A DNA stretch of 64,000 nt from Haliotis asinina. Lineage: Eukaryota; Mollusca; Gastropoda; Lepetellida; Haliotidae. The position numbers were made by a program, and so were the translations under genes. The stretch is taken from assembly GCF_037392515.1 (NCBI RefSeq), contig NC_090288.1:10833969-10897968 (forward strand), in the 5' to 3' direction. Numbering within the stretch: the first letter of the stretch is position 1; every line of letters begins with the position of its first letter. Of the stretch, positions 38,128 to 49,843 are shown piece after piece. Below the pieces are notes generated by a model, which was given only the letters and a program-made list of their open reading frames with translations, ran no database searches and was not told the origin of the DNA.

Positions 38128-41100
38128 TAGTAGTAGTAGTAGTAGTAAGTGTACACTGAATTGCTATCGACGAACCCGCTTGTGCACGATTTGGTGCTTG
38201 TCAAAAATACTCACGTACGATTTTAAAGCAGTATTTTCCATTGTGATAAGAATATTGTATCTTTCTTTGGTTATTCAAGCCACAGGTTCACTTAAAAAAT
38301 CATTGGAAATATTGTCTTATTAGGGCAACGTATGAATTATTAAACATTCGTTGTGCGTCTGACAACTCTTATATTCTGCACTACTCGACAGAGAGTGTGT
38401 ATGGTTTTACGCCGTGTGTAACAATATTCCAGCGATATCACAGCGGGGAACACTAGAAATGGGCTCCATTTGTGGTCCATTTGTGTTTAAACAGGGTCTT
38501 CGGCGCAACGGCGGAACGCTTTAACCAATAGGCTACGGTGCGTGCAGTTATGTGATATGGAACCTGACCTTTGAGGAGCGAACGCTTTAACCATTAGGCT
38601 ACGGATAGTGCAGTTATGTGATATGGACCCTGACCTCTGAGTCATTAGGCTACGGATAGTGCAGTTATGTGATATGGATCCTGACCTCGGAGTCATTAGG
38701 CTACGGATAGTGCAGTTATGTGATATGGACCCTGACCTCTGAGGAGCGAACGCTTTAACCAATAGGCTACGGTCCGTGCAGTTATGTGATATGAACCCTA
38801 ACCTCTGAGGAGCGAACGCTTTAACCAATAGGCTACGGTCCGTGCAGTTATGTGATATGGAACCTGACCTTTGAGGAGCGAACGCTTTAACCATTAGGCT
38901 ACGGATAGTGCAGTTATGTGATATGGACCCTGACCTCTGAGTCGTTAGGCTACGGATAGTGCAGTTATGTCATATGGACCCTGACCTCTGAGGAGCGAAC
39001 GCTTTAACCAATAGGCTACGGTCCGTGCAGTTATGTGATATGGACCCTGACCTCTGAGGAGCGAACGCTTTAAACAATAGGCTACGGTCCGTGCAGTTAT
39101 GTGATATGAACCCTGACCTCTGAGGAGCGAACTCTGTAACCAATAGGCTACGGATAGTGCAGTTATGTGATATGGACCCTGACCTCTGAGGAGCGAACTC
39201 TTTAACCATTAGGCTACGGATAGTGCAGTTATGTGATATGGACCCTGACCTCTGAGGAGAGAACGCTTTAGTCACTAGGCTACACTGCCTTGCCGTCCGT
39301 ACCTACAGTATGCCCTAAGTAGACAGCGAAACAAAAGGGTTCATAGGTTAAATAAAATTAACTCAAACCATTGTATGTCTGATTCCAGGGTGGGGCGGTG
39401 GGGTAGCCTAGTGGTTAAAGCGTTCGCTCGTCACGCCGAAGATCCGGGTTCGATTCCCCAAATGGGTACAATGTGTGAGGCCCATTTTCTGGTGTCCCCC
39501 GCCGTGATATCGCTGGAATATTGCTAAAAGCGGCGTAAAACCAAACTCACTCACTCACTGATTCCAGGGTACTTGGAGAACATCCATAAGGCTCATGACC
39601 ACGTTATCATTGTCCACTGTCCGGAGTATCATGCAGTCATGCAAGCACGTGAGTATTCATCGTACAATCCGGACGCCACGTGCGAATCATTGTGTCAGAA
39701 ATTCAATTGTTGTTTTTCATTTGTATTTGTATATTCTTAAGCACATGTTCATGATATAGTCGGGATCGTACAATGGACTTTGCTTATAGCAGAGTTTGGT
39801 TTAAGGACGTGGGCAGGTTTTTGCGCTTCCGTTTATACATACTCACACGCACAAGAAACGCAATTTTTTTATCCAAACAGGAAACAAACTCGGAACCCTA
39901 AATCGATATGAGTGAAGCATTATAGAGGTATGAATAATATTTGTTGCGTTGTGGAAGGGACGAGTAAAAACACTTCAATAGCAGGAATCACCAAAACGCA
40001 TCATATTAATGAAAATGTGGGTATCATGCATACACTTCACTTAAAATCGAACATGGACGAATTGTCACCACCATTGGTGGGTATGAGGCTGCACAAAAGT
40101 TGGGCCTATCACAAGCGCGTATTGTCAAGTTTAACCCAAATTGAAAGAAACCAGGCTATAGGACGTTTGGAAGCTTGAATGTGTGTCCAAAATGTTGTCC
40201 GTTATTTGGTCGTAAACATAACCACGATTCACCAGCATCGATACAATGCTACACACAGACCACAGATGACCTTCTCTGGAGCGGTCGCCTTAGGTCACCA
40301 CCCCTCGACAAGATCGGCACATTTACGGTCAACACCAGAGAGATCCGTTATTGTCACCCCATTTACCTGTCGAAAACTTAATGTCATCAGTCTTGGTAGC
40401 CAGTGAAATGCCTTCACTCTTTTTTTCATCTATCTGACCATCTGACCCTGTTTGTATTTCTTGTGTATAATATTGAAAATTACATACATATATTCTTTAT
40501 ACTTTACTTACGTTACTTATGCGTATATTTGTGTTCGTATGCCAAAAAGAAAAAAAAGAACACGCTCACTCTCTCACTCACGCACATACACACATGCACG
40601 CGGTCACAAACTCAAGCACATACACTCACACAGTCACTGAATCTGAATACGTGACTGTGTATATTAAATTAGGAAGGTCATTCGACAGAGAAGTTACACA
40701 ACACCTCCGAGGGCCGTGCTCTTAACTATTAGTTATCTAACTCTCTTATACAATAGGTCCTAACGACACAGTGTCATGGGAAGGTCATCCACATGGACGC
40801 AGAGAAAATATCTGCAACGAGAATAGTTAATATACTGCCTCCACGTCACACGACATGATTACCCATAATTCAGTGTAGTAGCAGTGTACATTATACAACG
40901 GAAACTATGTGACTCGCATAATTCAAATGGCTCGGGCAAAGCCATTATCGTGATCATGTAAGACTTAGTTATATGGGAGAGCCGGAGATGTAACACGTTT
41001 GAGATCGGCGTGGTGTACTCCTATATGAAAGATCACAATCGGGGTGAATTTGAAATTCGTATTCATAGGCTGCGGTTTAAACTGATCTTTAGCAACCTTG

Positions 41101-43086
41101 ATTGTCGTAAGAGGTGGCTAACGGGATCGGGTGGTCAGGCTCGCTGATTTTTTTCATGCATGCACGCAGCAGCGTAAATTGATGCTCAAGCTGTTAGTCA
41201 CTGGGTTATCTCGTCAAGTTTAGCTGTAACATTAGGGTTAACAGACATACATACAAATCAAGACATACTGACTCAGCAATATTCTCGCTATGTGGCGGAC
41301 GTGTGTAAGAAATCGAGTCTGGGTCAGACAATCCAGTGATCAACATCATGAGCATTGATCTACGCACCCGATCCTTAGTCGCCTCTTACGACAAACATGG
41401 GTGGCTGAAGATAAATTCGAACCCCGATTTTCACGGGAGGTTAAGCAATAGTACTTGTTGTTACCTTTCCTGGCGCATTATGGGAACAAAGCAAGGACTT
41501 ATTGGCTCCGAATCATTACAATTGTCTCTGCGAGTTATCCATGTTAAGGTATATCAGTGGACATACACGGTAAATCGACGTGAGCCAGGACAATTGCAAG
41601 CAGTTACACTTTATACTTATTGCATGACGAACACGCTTATAACGAACATAACCGCACAGAGCACTGTTACCTAACCGTACCGGCCACTAACTGTATATTT
41701 TAGTCTACTTATGACGACCTACGATACACGACGAACTAAGACACGTGGTTCATTTCAGTTCGTATAAGCGTAGTTTGCTCTTTAACAATATTATTTTTAA
41801 AGCAACATCAACCCCTATTTCACCTAAACACGCGTGTTGTTTGTTAACGCTGACAGCGATGGTGTTGGCTGACGTCACGGCAGTGTCAGAGATCATGGCG
41901 GAGGAGGAAAAGAAGATCAAGGCGCTGCTAAACAACTTTGGGGAGAAACTCAGGAGCGCTGGGGTAAAACATTAATCATCATAATCTTATCGCGTTTTGT
42001 CGTAACTTGTAGGAGTGCTGGTTTGCTTGCTCTGTCGTAATGCAACATAAGACCCAGAATGGCATCACGTGATTCCGATGACATTTTCTTAATTTCTGTT
42101 CATAGTTGAATACCGCACTCCGCATATTATAATTGTAATGTATGATGGCGGTCTGCAGTAATCACGTCTGAAGTGAACAGTCCAGTGGATTATGTAATGA
42201 ACACACACACAGCTGAACACGATGGCATGCAATCAACGGTCAGATTACCTTGTCCATTTAGTCATGGTAGACACAGGTTGCAAAGGACCTATATTCTTAC
42301 ACGGAATCCTCGCGACTGTAAAAATGGCAAGAGCATCTATCATGTTAGTCATCCATGTCACAAGTCTGCCTCGACTCTATTTCTCTCATTCTCTGTCATT
42401 TAACACCGCGGTCGGCTACAAATTGTACTGACGTAGATCAGAAAGTACACAACTCGTACCTTCGTATTATTTTCCTAATAGTTAAAAAGCGTTTTCATTA
42501 TGAGGAAAGTGAGGTGTAGGCAATGTCGACGTCGCAATCAGATACGATGTATACGGTGTTCTTTTAAGCCTACACAATATGTGTGACATGTAAAATGAAA
42601 TGTTTTTCAAAACATTTACTTTGTATTGTTTGAAAAAAGTCCCAAAACACCAGGTGTGTCTATTTTCTTGTGTGCATCAGTGTATCACTATCAGAGCGGT
42701 TTACGCATAGAAGAGGCTGGACCAGTCAAATTAAAATGACATGAACAACGACTCACCTGATACAGGTCATGACTGTCAGATAGCCGCAACACTTCCTGGT
42801 CACCGATAATTATTCACGCAATTCTAGAATATTCTAATAACCAGACATAAAGACAGACTTGTCTACATTTCAGATTGGCGGTAAAGTGAAAAGCGTTGGT
42901 GGCCAACCAGGGGAGGTTGTGGTGCGGGTTGCCGAGGAAGAGGGCGCGAGTCTCATTATAACAGGCACCCGGGGGAATGGCACCATTCGCCGCACCCTCA
43001 TGGGCAGCGTCAGCGACTTCATCGTACACCACAGTCACGTCCCCGTGCTTGTGTGTCGCCGGAAGGCGCATGCGCATGAACACTAG
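34933..43086 (+). CDS. Universal stress protein B, 4 exons with long introns
   Basis: Exons are 34933-34999, 39568-39648, 41857-41963 and 42874-43086 (155 residues), with the same intron phases 1, 1, 0 as copies A and C. Exon 1 ends VVLAMDGSNHSMYAFD; exon 2 encodes WYLENIHKAHDHVIIVHCPE; exon 4 has the intact signature G116-x2-G119-x9-G129-S130 and a short basic, His-rich tail (RRKAHAHEH). Intron 1 is 4.6 kb and swollen by repeats: a MITE, a 9-bp array, a triplet array, a 66-bp minisatellite and several SINEs. A SINE just before exon 2 duplicated its target site, so the acceptor sequence is present twice, at 39387-39388 and 39566-39567. Only the second keeps the frame open: the first would read into the SINE and stop after a few codons. 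The family call is firm; choice of acceptor in cells is not known. Confidence 0.88.
35865..36013 (+). mobile_element. SINE-L copy in USP B intron 1
   Basis: Head ccggtgaagatccggatta through gttgatcactggatcatctg to the cagactcata segment; the tail is lost. Confidence 0.65.
36089..36511. mobile_element. Non-autonomous DNA transposon, 423 bp, 14-bp TIRs
   Basis: The ends cagagatgccaacc and ggttggcatctctg are exact inverted repeats. TTAATA is repeated directly at 36083-36088 and 36512-36517. The body is AT-rich and non-coding. The CAGAG end recalls hAT elements, but the target repeat is not 8 bp; the superfamily is left open. Confidence 0.75.
37105..37280 (+). repeat. SINE tail with an inserted 9-bp array
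   Basis: agctggaatattgctgagtg is the SINE-L tail. Its gcggcgt is followed by about 15 units of the 9-mer ttgcggcgt (variants ttgcggtgt, ttgcggagt) to 37260, after which the tail resumes (aaagcaacaaactaaac). The frames of repeated CGVAALRR are artefacts. Confidence 0.88.
37700..37970 (+). mobile_element. SINE-L, full copy, USP B intron 1
   Basis: Complete from cctgtgaagattcggggta to the actcactcactcactc tail; a triplet repeat follows directly. Confidence 0.88.
37979..38147. repeat. (AGT/AGC)n triplet array
   Basis: About 56 triplets of agt with blocks of agc. It abuts the SINE-L tail. Frames of poly-Ser, poly-Val or poly-Tyr are artefacts. Confidence 0.95.
38400..38537 (-). mobile_element. 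SINE-S copy from which the 66-bp array grows
   Basis: The reversed tail and body end in the head segment cgctttaaccaataggctac, exactly where the neighbouring minisatellite begins. Confidence 0.75.
38525..39290. repeat. 66-bp minisatellite carrying the SINE-S head, about 12 units
   Basis: The unit is gaggagcgaacgctttaacc, aataggctacggtccgtgca, gttatgtgatatggaccctg, acctct. A 51-bp form lacks 15 bp inside the SINE-derived half. Long minus-strand frames (PQRSGSISHNCT repeats) come from the array. Confidence 0.92.
39392..39557 (+). mobile_element. SINE-S inserted at the USP B exon 2 acceptor
   Basis: 166 bp, full and little diverged. The 13-bp direct repeats ctgattccagggt at 39379-39391 and 39558-39570 are its target-site duplication and contain the splice acceptor CAG/GGT. 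Confidence 0.93.
40120..40335 (+). pseudogene. Fragment of a Tc1-like transposase N-terminus
   Basis: LTQIERNQAIGRLEA, a stop codon, then VVRYLVVNITTIHQ and RYNA recall the helix-turn-helix start of Tc1 transposases; RQDRHI follows in a shifted frame. The rest is absent. It lies in USP B intron 2 (39649-41856). Confidence 0.6.
41083..41440. mobile_element. Two SINE-L fragments in opposite orientation, USP B intron 2
   Basis: 41083-41230 is a plus-strand SINE-L fragment; 41268-41440 is a minus-strand one lacking part of its middle. Confidence 0.7.
42110..42195 (-). mobile_element. SINE-L fragment, USP B intron 3
   Basis: Reversed tail half only (ggcggtctgcagtaatcacg, acagtccagtg). Confidence 0.55.
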
Positions 43087-44107
43087 ACCAAGCAGTTTCC
43101 TTCCATTGAGCAGCTGCTGGTGCCAGTGTCTGGAGACAAGATTACCCGGATAATTGACCTGTTCCATGGCTACCAACAAGCAAGCAATTGCCTTCCTATC
43201 TGTGGTTTGATTTTCTTAAGACCGCCAAGACACTTTTTTCGCCTTTTATATAATGTCTGGGAGTGTATATATAAAGACCGTGCTCCATAAACTGCCATAC
43301 TTTAACATAGACCTAGGACACTCACAGCGCTTAGATCGTTTTGTGCATCAGGATGCTAGCTCCTGTTATTCTTTGTTGATCGATAACACTTGAGTTTGCA
43401 GACAATGTGGAGTCTGGACCGTATCGAGACAAAAGTGCTAGGACTACCAGGTGCGCTGATGAATTGAAATGTCGATCAGATATTACTTTGCTAACGAATA
43501 TTGTACAATACATATTACTTGATAATCGCCTTTAATAATTGTAGAAATTTCATTGTGTATTCCTTGGTTTGTACATGCGCTTGGACATGAAATAGACTCC
43601 TTTACGAGAGCCAAATCATTGCCGTGGAAAACAAAAAGACTGAACTAGGTATTGTTTACGCTATGAACGCTATGCTCCAGCAATATCACAACGAAGACCC
43701 CATAAATTGTTTTTGCACATGGCATCCATGCATGTTTCAAGATAACGAAATTACTTTCTAAAGGCCCAATTTGGTAATGAAACAGGAGGTCAGTGCCATT
43801 ACATAACGTGTATCGTTATTTCTTTCCGTCAGTATATTCAGGTTTGTACTCGTACCGGACCAGACTTTTTATTGGTACATAATGTTTGAAATATACCTCT
43901 GTAACATACCATCAGTATATATTTCTTTAACTGGATCATATTCAGAATGTATAAATGGAGATATAGCGAATAAAATAACATACATATATGTCAAGCAACA
44001 GCAGCAAAACACCATGGGAAATTATTCAGATCCCTTGATTGTCATTCATATGTAAAATGAAACTATATTTTGTCACTTCTTTGTCCGTAACTAGTGCCCC
44101 ATGTTTC
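43087..44107. other. Likely USP B 3' UTR and spacer
   Basis: No second gene is seen. It includes the candidate poly(A) signal at 43969 and a faint SINE-S remnant near 43680. Confidence 0.35.
43969..43974 (+). promoter_or_regulatory. Candidate poly(A) signal, USP B
   Basis: AATAAA 883 nt past the stop codon of copy B. Confidence 0.35.
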
Positions 44108-44109
44108 GA

Positions 44110-44218
44110 CCTGGCCGCGTTTCACAAAGCAATCTAAGTGCTAAGACCACCGTGTCCCCTACAGTTTACTTTGACTTACGACAGTCGTAGCTACAAGAAC
44201 GCTTTGTGAAACCAGGCC
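44110..44218. mobile_element. Small MITE with gctttgtgaaacc ends
   Basis: cctggccgcgtttcacaaagc at the left, allowing small differences, is inverted as gctttgtgaaaccaggcc at the right. Internal cttacgacagtcgtag also occurs in the element at 52840. Confidence 0.65.
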
Positions 44219-44803
44219 CGGATCGGTACCGCCTCCAACAAAGTACGCCTCGGAGCCTAGGTGTGTAAGGAGCCTTACTTCTTCTTTGGTGTGTCAGATT
44301 TACGTTGCCAGGAAACCGAACATGATGTCGGCCTTAGAGTTCGATTCGTGCATTTCATAAAAATCAGTCGATATGATCGTTGTCTTATTGATAAACAATT
44401 TACTGTCGTTCAGTTATATTGACAGCACGTAAGCATTGCAGTGTCAGCATAAGTGGCACGCTGTGATTACAACTCGATAGAAGTTCGACGCATTTTCTTG
44501 TTCAGGTGAGGAGTGTGTAAGAGACAGGTGTCACGCGGCCACGTCAGCACCGACCAATCATTAATGTTATAGTCTCTTTGCGGTGAAAACGTACCGGTGA
44601 ATTTCACTTTAAGCAAAAACGTAAATGGAAATAAGTAAAATTAAGATTGCGAATCGTCATAATTCTGCCTTGTCAATTGAACAATTAAGTACATTTATGC
44701 ACACTGCAGGATTAAGGTTTACTACTGGGTGATTGAGCTTTGCTCCAAGTCTGTACAGAATGCTAAACCAATGGGTATTTAGTAATTATACCCTTCAAAT
44801 TGA

Positions 44804-45025
44804 GTGAGTGAGTTAGTTTTACGCCGCACTCAGCAATACTCCAGCGATATGACGGCGGTCTGTAAATAATCGAGTCTGGACCAGACACTCCAGTGATCAA
44901 CAACATGAGCATCGATCTTCGCATTTGGGAACCAATGACATGTGTCAACCAAGTCAGCGAGCCTGACCACCCGATCCGGTTAGTCACCTCTGACGACAAG
45001 CATAGTCGGCTTTTGTGGCATTTCC
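44804..45025 (-). mobile_element. SINE-L copy
   Basis: Reversed, from gagtgagtgagttagtttta to tagtcggcttttgtggca; the head is missing. Confidence 0.85.
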
Positions 45026-46670
45026 TTCAAAGAGCTTGATTACATAAGCGAACAGTTATCCAAGGACGCAAGTCTGTTTTTTCTTATAGTTTTTCTTAAG
45101 AAATGATCATGTGCACTCCAACCTTTTCATGGTTGAGACTTGTCCAAGTCTAGGGTGAAACCAACGAGCATGCGTATTTTTCATGAAACTAACGGAGACA
45201 TTTGTGTACACCGAGGATACCCGTGTCCAGTCAACCAAATCGGGCGATGACATGAAGACGTTGACCTTGAACATTCTCTGGGTGATGAGGCGGTCGTCTT
45301 CAAAGGGGTTTAAAACTAACCTCACCTCCTTCGACTGAACTGAAACCTGGAACAGAGTTGAAAATATCCAGATACCGTTTCCCGGGGATAAATATTATGA
45401 AAACATACGACATTGGAAGCTATCTAAACCAGCACTCATCGGGACTGAAGAGATAATCCAGTTTAGGCAGCGTGTCGGATTACAGAGCTGATGATAAATG
45501 TACAAGCCACAGATGGGTCTGAGATTCAATTATTCGGTTTCGTGGCTTCATTCAATTGTATTTAACACATACAACGTATGTGAAATATACCGATACACCT
45601 GAAGATAGCTAAAAGTCATATTCTTTCTTCCGGGGTCTGTATGACAAACAAGCATTAATGATTCACTAACCGAACCCTCCAGTCTCCGTGCTTATTAAAT
45701 GAGTGAGAATTTTACTACGGATCGGCATTATTTTAGCCATATAGCGACTCAGTGATACGTGACACTCTGGGTGCATCTGGGTACGAGGGGATATCAAAAA
45801 GTAGTGAATCTATCTATATTGTCGATGTCCAATGTTTGTCAAGTTTCCATCTTTTTTTAAAAAAGAATCATTAGCAAAACCATTTCCAAAGTTTCACATA
45901 TGTGGGTAATGTGGTTCACGAGAGATGAATCATCACAACACATTGGGGAATAATATTTGTAAAATAATTGCAGAAAAAGAAAACGATATGTCAATTGGTA
46001 CCTTTTATAATGGTATGTCCTCAGATAATATCCTATAAATTTCTTCAGAGTGGTATTGGATGAATTCCCATCATAATCAAGAGCAAAGATTTAGATCGCT
46101 TGATTTAGATTTAGACGGACTGTTTTTCAAGGACACTCCCATTTTGATCTTTCAAAAACATTGTGTCCAAATATTCCAGCTGGCACTTTTTTAAATATAT
46201 TGGGGCTGGCACTTGTCTGACCATTCCGTATTTAGTTTGAACCCTTGGCATCTTGTCTGAATGGTGAAAACATTAGAATCAGTTACGTCCTTATCATTAC
46301 GTCATCTGGAAGTGTGTGAGGGGTGTCCTAAAAAAAATCTTTCAGTGAACATGAAAGGGGAGGTCACTTTAACAGGGGGCTGTAATTTCAAATTGGTTTT
46401 TCATGCACCTTAGTTTCTAAGTTTGATTCTAGAAGACATCTACCTATCTCAAACACAGAAAATGCTTCTTTCACATTTTGTTTCCTGAAGTTTGTGATGC
46501 ATTTATTGCAGATTTTGCGTTCTTGGGCGTTACCAAGAAAAAAATCAAAGGATGAATCATAGCAAATCAGTTTGGTTGAGGTTGACAAATATTTATGTGG
46601 AAACATGACACATAAAAACAGTTGCATTCATATCAATGTCTGGATGGGGCTCAATACTTTTTTATATCCC
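45026..46670. other. Spacer, no recognised gene
   Basis: AT-rich. A decayed SINE-like tail (gagtgagaattttactacgg, tattttagccatat) lies at about 45700-45790. The frames here are short and without motifs. Confidence 0.3.
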
Positions 46671-46825
46671 CTTGTAGCCTAGTTGTAACGCTTTCACTCG
46701 TCACGCTGAAGATCCGGGTTCGACTTCACACATGTGTACAATGTATGAAGCCCATTGTGTGATGGTGTCTCCCGCCATGATATTGCTAGATTATTGGGAA
46801 AAAATTAAACTTACTCACGCACGAG
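46671..46825 (+). mobile_element. SINE-S copy
   Basis: Head ttgtagcctagttgtaacgc, ccgggttcgac and body are present; the tail is decayed. Confidence 0.75.
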
Positions 46826-47701
46826 TTCCATGCCACTGGTAAAGCTTCACAGTTAAGACCATCATGATCAAATTTAGATCTTGCTCCCACGGCGCTAAAA
46901 CCCAGTCCACTGAAAATTCAACACCATACGGCTGATCAGAAGCTTAAACACTCACTGAGCCCTACAGCAAGCCACGACTCCTGGGATTCAGACTCTTTGG
47001 AGAAGCCGTTAAGTGCGTCTAATTTAGCAATCAGCAAACACCGAGCATTTGAACCATCGTTGACCCCAGCTATGTCAAATCTCGTGTTAGCATCCAACTC
47101 CGGCCACACATCATCCTGTCTCACTGCCCATAATCCACATTATTTCCCATTTTGTCTTTCCGCCCTAAATGAAGCAAGTTTATTTTTCCCCACGTTAATG
47201 GGTCTGTTAATTTGTTACTGTCAAAAATATATTTATTCAGGGACTAAGCGTTAGTATGGCCCATGTACAGGACGATCTAGATGCCAGCGTTTTTCGGACC
47301 CCAGACTCTCTGTGTCCATTACAAGTTAGTAAAACAAACACACTAACTAAATGTTGTAACCCCGGTACAACTGAAGTCGCTCGCTTTTTTTCTAGTTTAA
47401 TTACACTATCGATTAGCTCAAATGACAAGGGACCATTTGTCCGATCGATTGGTAACCTGCATCTGTTACATGCCAATAATTCACCCATCCCCATGGCAGC
47501 TGTACATCTGCTGTGGCCGAGGTTGCGTGCAGCTATAAAATATTTATATTTTCGTACGACTACCGTAAATAACGGTTAATATAAATGGGATTGGGCTGAA
47601 GAAGAATCCAAAGACGTTGTAAAATTTGGATCAGATATTTATGGTGGCGTTGACTGTAGAAAACGTCGTTGTAGGCGCAGGACTGTAGCTAAAGAAGCTG
47701 A
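46826..47701. other. Spacer with unassigned open frames
   Basis: Frames of 62-107 codons overlap on both strands, without recognisable domains. Confidence 0.25.
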
Positions 47702-48328
47702 CAGTCTAAGTAAACTTATCCTCAGTACTTTTCGCTACACTTCACTACTGAGTCTAACAAAACCTTATAGGAGGTTGCGTCAGGTAACCTTGGAGACTGG
47801 CCAATCAGAACACAGCTTACCAAATCGCGAAAGTGCACATTCGCACATACCTTTTGAACTTTTTATCTCGTAAAGGTTCGTACCCGAACGATTCCGAATG
47901 CTATTTAGCGTACGCTCGTTCCCGGGTGATGCACACGGCGTACGTACTGCCATGACAACGGTGAGTGAACAGTCGCTGAAAATAGTGTTTTGGGCAACAT
48001 TCAAGGATGTTATCTTGTGGAAATATTAGCTAATGGTAACCATGTCAACAGAGACCCCAAAGCGTATACACTGCAGGTCAACTAAATGTGTTATATGTGG
48101 AGTTTTGTTTGTGGAGAGATCTGTGTCAGTGACCGGAATATTTTGAAAGTCCCTCCGATCCCTAAACAGTAGCCGTTGTCCGATCGGTTGAATCTGTTTA
48201 ACCGTCTCGCGTTTGATTGGACGGTCATTGGTCGCTCAAAGGTGACCTGACGCGATCTTCTACTAGGTTTTGTTAGACTCAATGGTAGAGTGTAACGAAA
48301 TACACTGAGACTAAGTTTACTTAGACTG
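47702..48328. mobile_element. MITE with long terminal inverted repeats
   Basis: The left cagtctaagtaaactta arm, with gagtctaacaaaacct and gcgtcaggtaacc further in, is inverted at the right end. The repeats extend over roughly 90-130 bp with mismatches. The 627-bp element has no transposase; its arms create short frames such as FRYTxxLSLTKPxRR on both strands. Confidence 0.78.
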
Positions 48329-48349
48329 AAGAAATTGACGACGTGACAT

Positions 48350-48546
48350 AGTAGCGGTAGTACTAGAAGTAGTGGTAATGGTAGTAGTAGCAGCAGTAGC
48401 AGCAATATTAGAAGTAGTAGTGGTAGTGGTAGTAGTAGAAGCAGCAGCAGTAGTATTGGAAGTAGTGGCAGTGGTAGCAGTAGTATTAAAAGTAGTGGTG
48501 GTGGTAGTAGTAGTAGCAGCAGTAGCAGTAGTAGTAGTGGTAGTAG
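48350..48546. repeat. Imperfect (AGT/AGC)n triplet array
   Basis: About 200 bp of interrupted agt/agc/ggt triplets. Confidence 0.85.
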
Positions 48547-48709
48547 ACTAACCATTAGTCTCAGAATATAAATGATTGTAACAAACAGACCCATTTACAT
48601 TGCGAAGGAGCCCCATGGGGGCCACGGGAAGTCTACACTTGCTTCATTTAGGGCTTTAGCATTTCAAGAAGAGCTAGGATGTAGTGAACGTCATGTGGCT
48701 CAGGGACTA

Positions 48710-48797
48710 GAGGTAGTAGTAGTAGTAGTAGTAGCAGTAGTAGTAGTAGTAGCAGCAGCAGCAGCAGCAGCAGTAGATATTTACAGTAGTAGTGGCA
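48710..48797. repeat. (AGT/AGC)n triplet array
   Basis: A second, purer block of agt and agc triplets. Confidence 0.88.
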
Positions 48798-48939
48798 TTT
48801 CCGTTGCTTTGTGACATGGCTTGTCGCATCTGCACACAATTCTACTGAGCTAACGATGGTAGCCTGTGAATATTACGGTCACTGGCAAGAAAGGCGATCA
48901 GAAAGAACAAGGTTATAAGTAAATGTGAAAAAGAAAGCA

Positions 48940-49216
48940 GAGTGAGTGAGTGAGTGAGTTTAATTTTACGCCGCACTCAGCAATATTCCAGCTATATGGT
49001 GGCGGTCTGTAAATAATCGAGTCTGGACCAGACAATCCAGTGATCAACAACCTGAGCATCGATCTGCGCAATTGGGAACCGATGACATGTGTCAACCAAG
49101 TCAGCGAGTCTGACCACCCGATCCCGTTAGTCGCCTCTTACGACAAGCATAGTCGCCAGTTATGGCAAGCATGGGTTGCTGAAGGCCTATTCTACCCCGG
49201 GACCTTCACGAGTCAA
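48940..49216 (-). mobile_element. SINE-L, full young copy
   Basis: Complete and close to the consensus of all copies here: gagtgagtgagtgagttta at one end, gggaccttcacgagtc at the other. Confidence 0.92.
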
Positions 49217-49734
49217 AGAAAGCAGACCCAAAACAAAACAAAGAGCTGTCCTAGATCTAGTAGAGGTGGATGTTGCAAATTTTGTAAAACATGTAGTTGC
49301 AATAACATTTAATATATCAGGCTCTATGAGAAGGTACATTGGTGACTTGATACCGTACGTATGGACAAACGTGCCGGACACCCCATCCCTGCTAACCTGA
49401 AAGTCACCCTGCCACCAACACTGCATTGCCAAACAGGATAGTTCAAATTATCAAAGTTCAATTATAAAAAATATGTCGTCAGTAAGAAAAATATTTTGGT
49501 ACCTTGCATATCTGAATTTTACTGTAAGCTTAAACATTACCACGTGCCAACAACATCGTTACATTTAAGAATGGCCTAATCTGCCTATCACATTACGTGA
49601 CCACGAGCATCCCCTGCAATAATAAGCCTTGTTTATGCATAAACCGTCCATGGAACCAAAGATACGTTTGTAGACAATCAGCAAGAATTATCTGTAAATG
49701 GTAACGATTTTTTGGGTAGAGTACGGTAGCTGCG

Positions 49735-49765
49735 TGACCTCTGACCCTTTCATTCAGCCTGACCT
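49735..49765 (+). promoter_or_regulatory. DR1-like pair plus a single half-site, upstream of USP C
   Basis: TGACCT and TGACCC are separated by one base (49735-49747), with another TGACCT at 49760, about 80-110 nt before the ATG. This is comparable to the triple site of copy B. Copy D has a single TGACCT at 60710. Confidence 0.35.
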
Positions 49766-49843
49766 ATTTGCGCAGTGATCGCTGCCGATTCCTTTGACGG
49801 TACAATATTCACAGACAGTCTTGTTCCGTCGAAGACAGGGAAG

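Noticed and set aside
37815-38323. Poly-Ser, poly-Val and poly-Tyr proteins
   Set aside because: Triplet repeat read in different frames, joined to SINE-L sequence.
38487-39275. Minus-strand frames with SGSISHNCT repeats
   Set aside because: Products of the 66-bp minisatellite.
44763-44999. Frames with LLITGxSGPDSIIYRPP and WxIAECGVK, seen at many places
   Set aside because: This peptide is a translation of SINE-L and occurs wherever that repeat is open; it is not a gene family.
47237-47579. Overlapping frames of 85 and 107 codons on opposite strands
   Set aside because: No recognisable domain, start context or splice sites.
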